A DNA stretch of 38,617 bases from Streptomyces viridochromogenes DSM 40736 (lineage in GTDB: Bacteria; Actinomycetota; Actinomycetes; Streptomycetales; Streptomycetaceae): the NCBI RefSeq assembly GCF_000158955.1, contig NZ_GG657757.1:8069316-8107932 (forward strand). The letters run 5' to 3'. The translations under genes were made by a program, and so were the position numbers. Below are positions 7,447 through 15,733 of the stretch, piece after piece. Below the pieces are notes generated by a model that did no database searches, was not told where the DNA came from, and worked only from the letters and a program-made list of their open reading frames with translations. Within the stretch, counting starts at the first letter, position 1. Every line of letters starts with the position of its first letter.

Positions 7447-8019
7447 ATGACCACCACAGACAAGGCGTCCACTCGCGACCGGCTGCTCGACGCGGCGGCC
7501 GAGATCTTCTACCGCGAGGGCGTCTCCGTCGGGGTGGAGGCGCTGTGCCGGAGCGCCGGGGTCTCGAAGCGGTCCATGTACCAGCTCTTCGCGAGCAAGG
7601 GCGAGGTCCTGGCGGCGAGTCTGGAGCGGGTGCTCCCGGCGTACGAGGCACGGCTGGCGCCCGGCTCGCAGGAGGAGGCCGGTCCCCCGCGCGAGCGGAT
7701 CCTGCACGTCTTCGCACGACTGGAGAAGGCCTCGGCCGAACCCGCCTACCGGGGCTGCCCCTATCTCGCCGCGCTGGTCGAGCTCAAGGACCCCGGACAC
7801 CCGGCGAGTGTGGTCGCCCGCGGGGCGAAGGAGTGGCTGCTGGGCTTCTTCCGTGCGCGGGCCGAGGAGGGCGGGGCGCGGGACCCGGAGCTGCTCGCCC
7901 GTCAGCTGATGCTGGTCTTCGACGGAGCCAGCGCCCGGGCGGGGGCCAAGGTCGAGACGCTCGACGGCCTGACCACGGCGACCGCGACCGCGCTGCTGGA
8001 CGCGGCCGGCATGGAGTGA
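7447..8019 (+). CDS. TetR/AcrR family regulator
   Basis: A 190-residue TetR protein. The N-terminal HTH (about 8-55) has LLDAAAEIFYREG and SAGVSKRSMYQLFASKGEVL. The ligand domain carries YRGCPYLAALVEL, typical of a TetR subgroup that often controls nearby reductases. The ATG at 7447 has no ribosome site, and a -10-like TAGCCT lies 7 bases upstream, pointing to leaderless translation. The palindrome at 7399-7412 suggests autorepression, and the two matching palindromes at 4312-4359 make the SDR at 4387 its likely target. The ligand is unknown. A strong hairpin terminator follows directly. Confidence 0.92.
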   Translation: MTTTDKASTRDRLLDAAAEIFYREGVSVGVEALCRSAGVSKRSMYQLFASKGEVLAASLERVLPAYEARLAPGSQEEAGPPRERILHVFARLEKASAEPAYRGCPYLAALVELKDPGHPASVVARGAKEWLLGFFRARAEEGGARDPELLARQLMLVFDGASARAGAKVETLDGLTTATATALLDAAGME

Positions 8020-8047
8020 AGGGGCGGCCGCCGAAACGACCGCCCCT
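8020..8047. terminator. hairpin terminator after the TetR gene
   Basis: AGGGGCGG (8020-8027) and CCGCCCCT (8040-8047) form an 8-bp GC stem with a 12-base loop, starting at the base after the TetR stop. There is no U-tract, as is common in Streptomyces. It would also serve the opposite strand, where a small candidate gene ends at 8065. Confidence 0.6.
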
Positions 8048-8064
8048 CGCGACCGTCCTGTTCG

Positions 8065-8217
8065 TCACGCCACCGCGACCGCCCCGATGGCCGGAGTGCG
8101 CAGCGTCCGCCGGGCCGTGACCAGACTCGTGCCGAGCGTCACCGCCGCCGCGACCGCGACGGCCGCCGCGCCGATGCCGAAGAACTCGCCCGGCACCACC
8201 TCGTCGGTGTGCACCAT
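8065..8217 (-). CDS. possible 50-residue membrane peptide
   Basis: A short frame beginning MVHTDEVVPGEFFGIG, with one strongly hydrophobic Ala/Val segment (about residues 14-33) followed by the basic stretch TARRTLR, as in a single-pass membrane peptide. It fills an otherwise gene-free gap, and its stop lies just beyond a hairpin that could end it. Against it, no good ribosome site precedes the ATG. An upstream in-frame start at 8274 would add 19 residues. No family is recognised. The gene is plausible but unproven. Confidence 0.4.
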   Translation of the reverse strand: MVHTDEVVPGEFFGIGAAAVAVAAAVTLGTSLVTARRTLRTPAIGAVAVA

Positions 8218-8359
8218 CGCCCGACACGCCCTGTGTCTCGCCTCGACGCTACGGAGAGGGGAACCCGACCACACTGGCCGCAGAACCCGTATCGGGGGGT
8301 GTACTCAGCGACACCCCGCGGGTACCCGGGCACTCCCGTACGGAAAGGGCTGACAGGGC
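8218..8359. other. intergenic region with a short hairpin and a palindrome
   Basis: Gene-free DNA upstream of the second SDR. It holds a 7-bp stem, GGGGTGT/ACACCCC (8296-8317, 8-base loop), and the perfect palindrome CGGGTACCCG (8319-8328). Either could be regulatory for the SDR at 8360. Nothing else is supported. Confidence 0.3.
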
Positions 8360-9154
8360 ATGCAGATCGATCTGAAGGGCCGCACCGCTCTGGTGACCGG
8401 CTCCACCCAGGGCATCGGCGCCGCCATCGCCGCCGGCCTGGCCCGGGCGGGCGCCCGGGTGGGTGTCAACGGCCGCTCGCCGCAACGGGTGCGGGACGCC
8501 GTGGAACGGATGCGGGGCGAGGCGCCCGGCGCCGACCTCGTCCCCGTGGCCGCCGACGTGACCACCGAGGAGGGCGCGGGACAGGCGGTGGGCGCCCTCG
8601 GGCAGGTGGACGTCCTCGTGAACAACCTCGGCGTCTTCGAGGCCGCTGATCCCCTGACGATCAGCGACGAGGAGTGGCGGCGCTACTTCGACGTGAACGT
8701 CCTGTCGGCCGTGCGCCTGACCCGTCTCGTCCTGCCCGGCATGACCGAACGCGGCTGGGGACGCGTCCAGTACATCGCCAGCGACTCGGCGGTCGTCATC
8801 CCCGCCGAGATGATCCACTACGGCATGTCGAAGACCGCCCTGCTCGCGGTGAGCCGCGGCTTCGCCAAGCAGGCGGCCGGCACCGGCGTCACGGTGAACT
8901 CCGTCATCGCCGGGCCGACCCACACGGGCGGCGTCGAGGACTTCGTCCACCAGCTCGTCGGCCGAGACCTCCCCTGGGACGAGGCCCAGCGCGCCTTCAT
9001 GCGGCAGCACCGGCCGCAGTCCCTGCTCCAGCGGCTGATCGAACCGGAGGAGATCGCCCACATGGTCGTCTACCTCAGCTCCGACCAGGCGTCGGCGACC
9101 ACCGGCGGCGCCCTGCGCGTCGACGGCGGATACGTCGACTCGATCCTGCCCTGA
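8360..9154 (+). CDS. SDR family oxidoreductase
   Basis: A 264-residue classical SDR. It has TGSTQGIG at about residue 14, NNLG in place of the usual NNAG, the catalytic Ser in IASDSAVV, Tyr and Lys in HYGMSK, and the C-terminal pattern TTGGALRVDGGYVDS of 3-ketoacyl-reductase-like members. Residues NGRSPQ after beta2 suggest NADP(H). The ATG at 8360 has only a weak AGGG ribosome site. It is probably a single-gene unit; its stop is 7 bases from that of the convergent lutC, with no terminator between. The substrate is unknown. Confidence 0.92.
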   Translation: MQIDLKGRTALVTGSTQGIGAAIAAGLARAGARVGVNGRSPQRVRDAVERMRGEAPGADLVPVAADVTTEEGAGQAVGALGQVDVLVNNLGVFEAADPLTISDEEWRRYFDVNVLSAVRLTRLVLPGMTERGWGRVQYIASDSAVVIPAEMIHYGMSKTALLAVSRGFAKQAAGTGVTVNSVIAGPTHTGGVEDFVHQLVGRDLPWDEAQRAFMRQHRPQSLLQRLIEPEEIAHMVVYLSSDQASATTGGALRVDGGYVDSILP

Positions 9155-9161
9155 GCCCCGG

Positions 9162-9811
9162 TCAGTCCTCGCTGACCAGGATCACCTCCAGCGTGCGCGG
9201 ACCGTGCACCCCCTCGACCCGGTCCAGCTCGATGTCGCTGGTCGCCGACGGCCCGGAGATCCATGTCAACGGGCGTGCCGGGTCGAGGCGTTCGAGTCCC
9301 TGCGGCACCGACGACACGACCTGGGAGGGGACCCGCACGACACAGATGTGATGGTCCGGGACGAGAGTGATCCGGCGCCGCCCCTGGTCGGGCGAGCCGT
9401 CCAGCACGATCGTGCCGGTCTCGGCGATCGAGACCGCGCAGGCCGTCACCACGCTGTCGACCCCGTCGAGTTCGTGCGGAGTGCTCTCCGCCCGGTCCGC
9501 CACCCGGGTCACCCCGGTCGCCGCCAGCCACCCCTCGTCCAGCCCGGGCGGCACCAGCACCGAAGCCGATCCGCGCTTCTCCAGCAACCCCGCGATCAGC
9601 CCCGCCAGCCCCTCGCCGTCCGTCCGGTGCACGATCGCCCGGTAGTCCGCCAGGGTTCTCGGCCAGCAGCTCCACCGTCTCCGCGACACTCCGGGTCCCC
9701 GTGCTCGCGCACATAGTCACGCGACACAGCCCGCTCGTACGGCGGGTCGTCCCGCGGCACGTCCGCCAGCGCCCGCCGTACCCGGCCCAGGATCCGCTCC
9801 CTGCTGTTCAC
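9162..9811 (-). pseudogene. lutC: lactate utilization protein LutC, disrupted by two single-base insertions
   Basis: Read without interruption, this is a roughly 215-residue LUD-domain protein, but it is split over three frames. The first frame (GTG at 9811) reads NSRERILGRVRRALAD and on to VREHGD. The match then continues one base later as SVAETVELLAEN, and one more base later as LADYRAIVHRTDG to the end. Each break is an extra G on the plus strand (C in the coding sense) within a run of three: 9693-9695 and 9653-9655, 40 bp apart. Removing one base from each restores the frame. The GTG overlaps the lutB stop (GTGA). LutC works with LutA and LutB to oxidise L-lactate to pyruvate, so a real defect would affect the end of the rhamnose route; a sequencing error is the alternative. 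Confidence 0.85.
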
Positions 9812-11286
9812 TCGGCACCGCCCTTCTGGCCGCGCGTGCGCTGCCACCAGTCCCGGAAGGGCTCGGCGGGCACCGGCGGCAGATCACGCGACCCGCTCCA
9901 CGCCCTGCCCGGGCCCGGCAGCGTACGAGGATGGAAGCGACGGGTCCGGGAGGCCGCGCGCTGGCCGGTGCGCAGCACGCCCGGGTGCGTGAACGCCCAG
10001 CGCGCCGCGCGCATCGCCGCCCGCTCGGCGGCATGCCCCTTCGCCGGCCGCAGCACCACCTTGTTGCCCGCCCGGGTGGCCTCGCCGCCCTCAACGACCC
10101 GTTCCCTCAGGTGCACCAGCACCTCGGGGATGTCGATGGCGACCGGGCACACCTCGTAGCACGCCCCGCACAGTGAGGACGCGTACGGCAGCGAGGCGTC
10201 GATCTCGCTGCCCGTGCCCCGCAGTTGAGGGCTGAGGATCGCGCCGATCGGACCCGGGTACACCGAGCCGTAGGCATGGCCGCCGGCCCGCTCGTACACC
10301 GGGCACACGTTGAGACACGCCGAGCAGCGGATGCAGCGCAGCGCCTGCCGGCCGACCTCGTCGGCGAGGGTGTCGCTGCGACCGTTGTCCAGCAGCACGA
10401 GATGGAACGTGCCGGGCCCGTCCTGGTCCGTCGTGCCGGTCCAGGTCGAGGTGTAGGGGTTCATGCGCTCGGCCGTCGACGAGCGGGGGAGAGTCTGGAG
10501 GAACACCTCCAGGTCCCGCCACGTCGGCACGATCTTCTCGATGCCGACCACCGAGATCAGCGTCTCGGGCAGGGTCAGGCACATCCGGCCGTTGCCCTCC
10601 GACTCCACGACCACCATCGTGCCCGTCTCGGCGACCATGAAGTTGGCGCCCGAGATGCCGACCTTGGCGCGCAGGAACTTCTCCCGCAGGTGCAGCCGCG
10701 CCGCCTCGGCGAGTTCGGCGGGCGTGTCGGTGAGGCCTTCGGGGGCCGGGCGGCCCCACTCGCTCATCTCGGACCGGAAGATGTCCCGTATCTCGCCCCG
10801 GTTGCGGTGGATGGCGGGGACGAGGATGTGCGAGGGCCGGTCCTTGCCCAACTGCACGATCAGCTCGGCGAGATCCGTCTCGTAGGCGCGGATGCCCGCG
10901 GCCTCCAGCGCCTCGTTGAGCCCGATCTCCTGCGTGGCCATCGACTTGACCTTGACGACCTCCGACTCGCCGGTCATCTTCACGAGTTCGGTGACGATCT
11001 CGTTGGCCTCGGCCGCGTCGGCGGCCCAGTGCACGACTCCGCCCGCCGCCGTGACCGACTCCTCCAACCGCTCCAGATAGCGGTCGAGATGACGCAGCGT
11101 GTGGTCCTTGATCCGCTTCCCCGCCTCGCGCAGCTCGGCCCAGTCGGACACCTCCGCCACGGCCTTGGCCCGCTTGGCGCGGATGGTGTGCGTGGCATGC
11201 CGCAGGTTGTCCCGCAGAATCCGGTTGCCCACGGCCTCCCGCGCGGCCTCCGGAAACGCCGGCATCCCGAGATACGTCCCGCTCAT
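9808..11286 (-). CDS. lutB: LutB, iron-sulfur lactate oxidation protein
   Basis: A 492-residue protein with the standard LutB/LldF layout: an LUD domain (about 70-300), a ferredoxin-like double 4Fe-4S region with CIRCSACLNVCP near residue 316 and CGACYEVCP near 375, and a C-terminal LutB tail ending near FRDWWQRTRG. The ATG at 11286 overlaps the lutA stop (ATGA), so translation is coupled. With LutA and LutC it forms the FAD-independent L-lactate dehydrogenase complex that yields pyruvate. It lies downstream of rhaI-rhaEW-rhaB on the same strand, where L-lactate is an expected product. Confidence 0.95.
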   Translation of the reverse strand: MSGTYLGMPAFPEAAREAVGNRILRDNLRHATHTIRAKRAKAVAEVSDWAELREAGKRIKDHTLRHLDRYLERLEESVTAAGGVVHWAADAAEANEIVTELVKMTGESEVVKVKSMATQEIGLNEALEAAGIRAYETDLAELIVQLGKDRPSHILVPAIHRNRGEIRDIFRSEMSEWGRPAPEGLTDTPAELAEAARLHLREKFLRAKVGISGANFMVAETGTMVVVESEGNGRMCLTLPETLISVVGIEKIVPTWRDLEVFLQTLPRSSTAERMNPYTSTWTGTTDQDGPGTFHLVLLDNGRSDTLADEVGRQALRCIRCSACLNVCPVYERAGGHAYGSVYPGPIGAILSPQLRGTGSEIDASLPYASSLCGACYEVCPVAIDIPEVLVHLRERVVEGGEATRAGNKVVLRPAKGHAAERAAMRAARWAFTHPGVLRTGQRAASRTRRFHPRTLPGPGRAWSGSRDLPPVPAEPFRDWWQRTRGQKGGAE

Positions 11287-12038
11287 ACGGCCGGTTCCTC
11301 CTCCGTGCTCGCCAGGATCTCCGCGATGTGCACCGGCCGCATGCCGCTCCGCAGCCGGGTCATCGTCCCGCCGATGTGCATCAGACAGGAGTTGTCGGCC
11401 GCGCACAGCACCTCGGCGCCCGTCGACTCGGCGTTGCGCACCTTGTCGGCCCCCATCGCCGCCGAGACGTCGGAGTTCTTCAGAGCGAAGGTGCCGCCGA
11501 ACCCGCAGCACTCGTCGGCCCCCGGCAGCTCGACCAGCTCCAGCCCCTTCACGGCTCGGAGCAGCCGCCGCGGCCGGTCGCCCAGCCCGAGTCCGCGCAG
11601 TCCGTGGCAGGTCGGGTGGTACGTCACCGTGTGCGGGTAGTACGCCCCGACGTCCGTCACGCCCACCACGTCCACCAGGAACTCCGTGAGCTCGTACGTC
11701 TTCGGCACCACCGGCGCCAGCGTGGCCGCCAGGGTGTCCCCACGCCCCTCGGCCCGGGCCCGCTCGCCCATCCGCGGATACAGCTCCCGCACCATCGCCC
11801 CGCAGGACCCGGACGGCGTCACGATCGCGTCGTACTCGCCGAAGACATCGGAGAAATGCCGGGCGAGCGGTTCGGCCTCGTGCCGGTATCCGGTGTTGTA
11901 GTGCGCCTGTCCGCAGCAGGTCTGCGCCATCGGGAAGTCGACGTCGACGCCCAGTCTGGTCAGCAGTTTCACCACAGCGCGTCCGGTGTCCGGATACAGC
12001 GTGTCGTTGACGCAGGTCAGGAACAGGGCGACACGCAT
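11283..12038 (-). CDS. lutA: LutA, CCG-domain lactate oxidation protein
   Basis: A 251-residue protein with two cysteine-rich CCG domains: TCCGQAHYN near residue 40 and DECCGFGG near 180, with GSCGAM and YHPTCHGLRGLG as the other Cys-rich elements. These bind an Fe-S or related cofactor in LldE/GlpC-type subunits. The ATG at 12038 has a good AAGGAG site. Only 70 bases separate it from the rhaB stop on the same strand, so it is probably the fourth gene of the leftward rhamnose operon. A separate lactate-responsive promoter in that gap cannot be excluded; I saw no clear one. Confidence 0.95.
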   Translation of the reverse strand: MRVALFLTCVNDTLYPDTGRAVVKLLTRLGVDVDFPMAQTCCGQAHYNTGYRHEAEPLARHFSDVFGEYDAIVTPSGSCGAMVRELYPRMGERARAEGRGDTLAATLAPVVPKTYELTEFLVDVVGVTDVGAYYPHTVTYHPTCHGLRGLGLGDRPRRLLRAVKGLELVELPGADECCGFGGTFALKNSDVSAAMGADKVRNAESTGAEVLCAADNSCLMHIGGTMTRLRSGMRPVHIAEILASTEEEPAV

Positions 12039-12108
12039 CGCGGCTCCTTGTGGTCGATCATCGGATGAGTGCAGCGTAGTCCGGGCGGCCCGCCCGGGGG
12101 AGACCCCG

Positions 12109-13557
12109 TCAGTCCCCGGCGAGCCGGGCCTGCGCGGCGCGCCACCGCTCGGTCCCGCCCCGAGGCTCGTACCGGGTGAGCGGCTGTGTCCGGACGAGCA
12201 GCCCCCGCATCCCGGCCAGGTCACCGACCAGCCCGTGCGCCCGCGCCTGCACGAGCACGTTCCCCAGGGCCGCCGCCTCCGTCGGGCCCGCCACCACCGG
12301 CAGTCCGCACGCGTCGGCGGTCAGCTGGCACAGCAGCGCGTTGCGCGTCCCGCCGCCCACCACGTGCACCACGTCGACCGGATGCCCGGCGAGCCGCTGC
12401 GCGTCCAGGACCGCCTCGCGGTGGGCGAGGGCGAGGGAGTCGAGGATGCAGCGCGTCACCTCGGCCGGCGACCCGGGCACGGGCTGCCCCGAGGCGCGGC
12501 ACGCTTCGGCGATCCGCTCGGGCATCCGCCCCGGCGCGAGGAACGCCGCGTCACCCGCGTCGACCACCGACCGCAACGCCGGCACCTTGGAGGCCTCCAG
12601 CAGCAGCGCGCCCAGGTCCGTCTCGCCCCAGGCCCGCACGCACTCCTGGAGCAGCCACAGCCCCATGATGTTGCGCAGGTAGCGGACCGTGCCGTCCAGC
12701 CCCAGCTCGTTGGTGAAGTTGGCCGCCCGGCTCTCCTGAGTCAGCACCGGCGCGTCCAGTTCGAGCCCGGCCAGGGACCAGGTGCCGGTGCAGATGTAGG
12801 CGAACCGCTCGCCCGACGCCGGCACGGCGGCGACGGCGGAGGCGGTGTCGTGCGACCCGACCGTCGTCACCGGCACGGGACCGGCGAGCCCGGTCTCCTC
12901 CAGCACCGCGTCCCGCAGCACACCCGCCGGATCACCGGGCCGCCTGAGCGGCGCGAACAGCCCGAGATCGATGCCCAGCCGTTCCGCCACCCCGTGGGCC
13001 CAGTCCCGCGTGCGCGGATCGATCAGCTGGGTCGTCGAGGCGTTGGTCAGCTCCGTGCCCTGCTCACCCGTCAGCCAGTACGTCAGCAGGTCCGGCATCA
13101 GCAACAGCCGGTGGGCCTGCGCGAGCTGGGCCGAAGCACGCGCCGCCGTCAGCTGGTACAGCGTGTTGAAGGGCGCGTACTGCAAGCCGGTCGCCGCGTA
13201 CAGCTCCTCCGCCGGCACGGTCGCCCACACCTTCTCGGCGACGCCCTCCGTCCTGGAGTCCCGGTAGTGCACGGGGTTGCCGAGCAGCGCCCCGTCCGCG
13301 TCGAGCAGCCCGTAGTCCACGGCCCAGCTGTCGATGCCGACGGAGTCGACCCGCCCGGCCGCCCGCAGCCCGTCCAACACCCCCGCGTACAGACCGAGGA
13401 CGTCCCAGCGCAGCCCCTCGGGCAGCCGCACCGGCCGGTTCGGGAAGCGGTGCGCCTCGGCCAGCTCCAGGCTGTCGGGGCCGACGCGGCCGACCATGAC
13501 GCGCCCGCTGGACGCGCCGAGGTCGACCGCGGCGTACGACTTCACGGCCGCGCTCAC
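12109..13557 (-). CDS. rhaB: L-rhamnulokinase
   Basis: A 482-residue FGGY-family sugar kinase. The phosphate-1 motif is AAVDLGASSGRVMVG, the sugar-binding motif is GIDSWAVDYGLLD, and the adenosine motif HVVGGGTRNALLCQ lies near residue 390. GTGTWSLAG and HDTASAV resemble known rhamnulokinases. It phosphorylates L-rhamnulose at O1 using ATP. The GTG start at 13557 overlaps the stop of rhaEW (GTGA). Its place between rhaEW and lutA makes the assignment secure. Confidence 0.95.
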   Translation of the reverse strand: MSAAVKSYAAVDLGASSGRVMVGRVGPDSLELAEAHRFPNRPVRLPEGLRWDVLGLYAGVLDGLRAAGRVDSVGIDSWAVDYGLLDADGALLGNPVHYRDSRTEGVAEKVWATVPAEELYAATGLQYAPFNTLYQLTAARASAQLAQAHRLLLMPDLLTYWLTGEQGTELTNASTTQLIDPRTRDWAHGVAERLGIDLGLFAPLRRPGDPAGVLRDAVLEETGLAGPVPVTTVGSHDTASAVAAVPASGERFAYICTGTWSLAGLELDAPVLTQESRAANFTNELGLDGTVRYLRNIMGLWLLQECVRAWGETDLGALLLEASKVPALRSVVDAGDAAFLAPGRMPERIAEACRASGQPVPGSPAEVTRCILDSLALAHREAVLDAQRLAGHPVDVVHVVGGGTRNALLCQLTADACGLPVVAGPTEAAALGNVLVQARAHGLVGDLAGMRGLLVRTQPLTRYEPRGGTERWRAAQARLAGD

Positions 13558-15593
13558 CGCAGGAAGGCGGCCGCGACGCCGGCGTCGACCGGGACGTGCA
13601 GCCCGGTGGTGTGGGTCAGGTCCCCGCCGGTGAGGGCGAAGACGGCACCCGCGACATGCTCCGGAAGCACCTCACGCTTGAGGATGGTCCGCTGGGCGTA
13701 GAACTCACCGAGCTTCTCCTCCTCGACCCCGTACACGGCGGCCCGCTTGGCCCCCCAGCCGCCGGCGAAGATCCCCGACCCGCGCACGACACCGTCGGGG
13801 TTGACCCCGTTGACGCGGATCCCGTGCTCGCCCAGTTCGGCGGCGAGCAGCCGCACCTGGTGGGCCTGGTCGGCCTTGGTGGCCGAGTAGGCGATGTTGT
13901 TGGGCCCGGCGAACACGGCGTTCTTCGAGGCGATGTAGACGATGTCGCCCCCGAGCTTCTGCGCGATCATCACCCGCGCCGCTTCCCGGGACACGAGGAA
14001 GGACCCGCGCGCCATGATGTCGTGCTGGAGGTCCCAGTCCCTGGCGGAGGTCTCCAGCAGCGGCTTGGAGATCGAGATACCGGCGTTGTTGACGACGAGG
14101 TCGACCCCGCCGTAGGCCAGCACGGCCGCCCGGAACGCCTCCGCGATCTGCTCCTCGGAGGTGACGTCGACCGTCACGGCGACGGCCTTGTCGGACCCGC
14201 CGAGCTCCTCGGCGACGGCCCGGGCGTTCTCGCCGTTGAGGTCCGCGACGACCACGCACGCCCCTTCGGCCACGAGCCGGTGCGCGATGGCCTTCCCGAT
14301 CCCGCTGCCCGCACCGGTGACGAACGCGACCCGCGTCGCGAGCGCCTTGGGCTTCGGCATCCGCTGGAGCTTCGCCTCCTCCAGCGCCCAGTACTCGATA
14401 CGGAACTTCTCCGACTCCTCGATCGGCGCGTAGGTCGAGACCGCCTCGGCGCCCCGCATCACGTTGATGGCGTTGACGTAGAACTCCCCGGCGACCCGGG
14501 CGGTCTGCTTGTCCTTGCCGAAGGAGAACATGCCCACGCCCGGGACCAGCACGATCGCGGGGTCGGCGCCCCGCATGGCGGGGGAGTCGGGCTCGGCGTG
14601 CCGCTGGTAGTAGGCGGCGTACTCCTCGCGGTACTCGGCGTGCAGCTCCTTGAGCCGGGCGATCGCCTCGTCCAGCGAAGCGCTCGGCGGCAGGTCCAGC
14701 ACCAGCGGCCGGACCTTGGTCCGCAGGAAGTGGTCGGGGCAGGAGGTGCCGAGCGCGGCGAGCCGCGGGTGCTCGGCGCTCGCGAGGAAGTCGAGCACGA
14801 CCTCGGAGTCGTCGAAGTGCCCGACCTGAGGCCGGTCCTGGGAGGCGACGGCGCGGACGTACGGCGCGAGCGCGGCGGCCCGCTCCCGGCGCTCACCGGC
14901 GCTCAGCGCGGCGTATCCCTCGATCACCGGTCCGAAGGGCTCGGGTTTCCCCCGCTCGGCGAGGAACGTCTCGGCGGTCCGGATGATGTGCAGCGAGTTC
15001 CGCTCGCACTCCTCGGACGTGTCTCCCCACGCAGTGATCCCGTGCCCGCCGAGGACGCACCCGATGGCCTGCGGGTTGGCCTCCTTCACGGCAGCGATGT
15101 CCAGCCCGAGCTGGAACCCGGGCCGCCGCCAGGGCACCCACACGACAGTGTCCCCGAAACACTCGGCGGTCAGCTTCTCCCCGTCGGCGGCACAGGCGAG
15201 CGCGATACCGGAGTCCGGGTGCAGGTGATCGACATGCGCGGCGTCGACGAGCCCGTGCATGGCGGTGTCGATGGAGGGAGCCGCCCCGCCCTTCCCGTGC
15301 AGGCAGTAGTCGAAGGCGGCGACCATCTCGTCCTCACGCTCGACCCCCGGATACACGTCCACGAGCGCCCGCATCCGATCCAGCCGCAACACGGCCAGCC
15401 CGCCCTCGGTCAACGTCCCGAGATCCCCACCGGACCCCTTGACCCACATCAACTCCACATCACCCCCGGTGACGGGATCGGTCTCGGCGCCCTTGGCGGA
15501 GGCGTTGCCTCCCGCGTAGTTGGTGTTGCGGGGATCGGCTCCGAGCCGATGCGACCGAGCGAGCAGAGCGGCGGCTTCGGGATGGGTGGCCAT
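13554..15593 (-). CDS. rhaEW: bifunctional rhamnulose-1-phosphate aldolase / L-lactaldehyde dehydrogenase
   Basis: A 679-residue fusion. Residues 1 to about 400 form a class II aldolase domain with the metal-binding HVDHLHPDSG and GGHGITAWG. From about 420 there is an SDR domain with FVTGAGSGIGKA, NNAG and the catalytic YSATK. In this known bifunctional family the aldolase half splits L-rhamnulose-1-phosphate into DHAP and L-lactaldehyde, and the SDR half oxidises lactaldehyde to L-lactate with NAD+. The ATG at 15593 follows AAGGA. The 140-base gap upstream to rhaI carries a dispersed repeat (15634-15700). The lutABC genes two positions downstream would consume the lactate formed. Confidence 0.95.
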   Translation of the reverse strand: MATHPEAAALLARSHRLGADPRNTNYAGGNASAKGAETDPVTGGDVELMWVKGSGGDLGTLTEGGLAVLRLDRMRALVDVYPGVEREDEMVAAFDYCLHGKGGAAPSIDTAMHGLVDAAHVDHLHPDSGIALACAADGEKLTAECFGDTVVWVPWRRPGFQLGLDIAAVKEANPQAIGCVLGGHGITAWGDTSEECERNSLHIIRTAETFLAERGKPEPFGPVIEGYAALSAGERRERAAALAPYVRAVASQDRPQVGHFDDSEVVLDFLASAEHPRLAALGTSCPDHFLRTKVRPLVLDLPPSASLDEAIARLKELHAEYREEYAAYYQRHAEPDSPAMRGADPAIVLVPGVGMFSFGKDKQTARVAGEFYVNAINVMRGAEAVSTYAPIEESEKFRIEYWALEEAKLQRMPKPKALATRVAFVTGAGSGIGKAIAHRLVAEGACVVVADLNGENARAVAEELGGSDKAVAVTVDVTSEEQIAEAFRAAVLAYGGVDLVVNNAGISISKPLLETSARDWDLQHDIMARGSFLVSREAARVMIAQKLGGDIVYIASKNAVFAGPNNIAYSATKADQAHQVRLLAAELGEHGIRVNGVNPDGVVRGSGIFAGGWGAKRAAVYGVEEEKLGEFYAQRTILKREVLPEHVAGAVFALTGGDLTHTTGLHVPVDAGVAAAFLR

Positions 15594-15633
15594 GACAGTT
15601 CCTTTTCAGGAGAGAGGGGTGAGGCTCTTGCTT

Positions 15634-15700
15634 TCAGGGGCGCGGGGCTGTGTTGAATTTGCGGCTACCGCCGCGTGGGCGCGATCAACCACAGACAACC
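15634..15700. repeat. dispersed intergenic repeat, copy A (rhaI-rhaEW gap)
   Basis: Starts TCAGGGGCGCGGGGCTGT, then GCGGC-TACC-GCCGC and GTGGGCGCGATCAACCAC. It matches, in reverse orientation, the element at 20681-20745. The central stem GCGGC/GCCGC is kept in both copies while the loop differs. Relative to transcription of its flanking genes it has the same orientation as copy B. It looks like a family of short Streptomyces intergenic repeats. Confidence 0.7.
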
Positions 15701-15733
15701 CGCACTCCGCAATCAACAGATCTCGGCAGACGC

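Noticed and set aside
8319..8328. CGGGTACCCG as a regulatory operator of the second SDR.
   Set aside because: Perfect but short and GC-rich, with no second copy and no matching regulator; chance palindromes of this size are expected in this composition.
9653..9695. Programmed ribosomal frameshifting in lutC.
   Set aside because: Two separate shifts in the same direction within 40 bp, with no stimulatory structure or stop-codon context, and no such mechanism is known in this family.
13596..15656. A 686-codon open frame on the plus strand, opposite rhaEW.
   Set aside because: It is rich in Gly, Arg, Val and Pro with no domain, and lies wholly antisense to a clearly homologous gene. Such frames are common in very GC-rich DNA.
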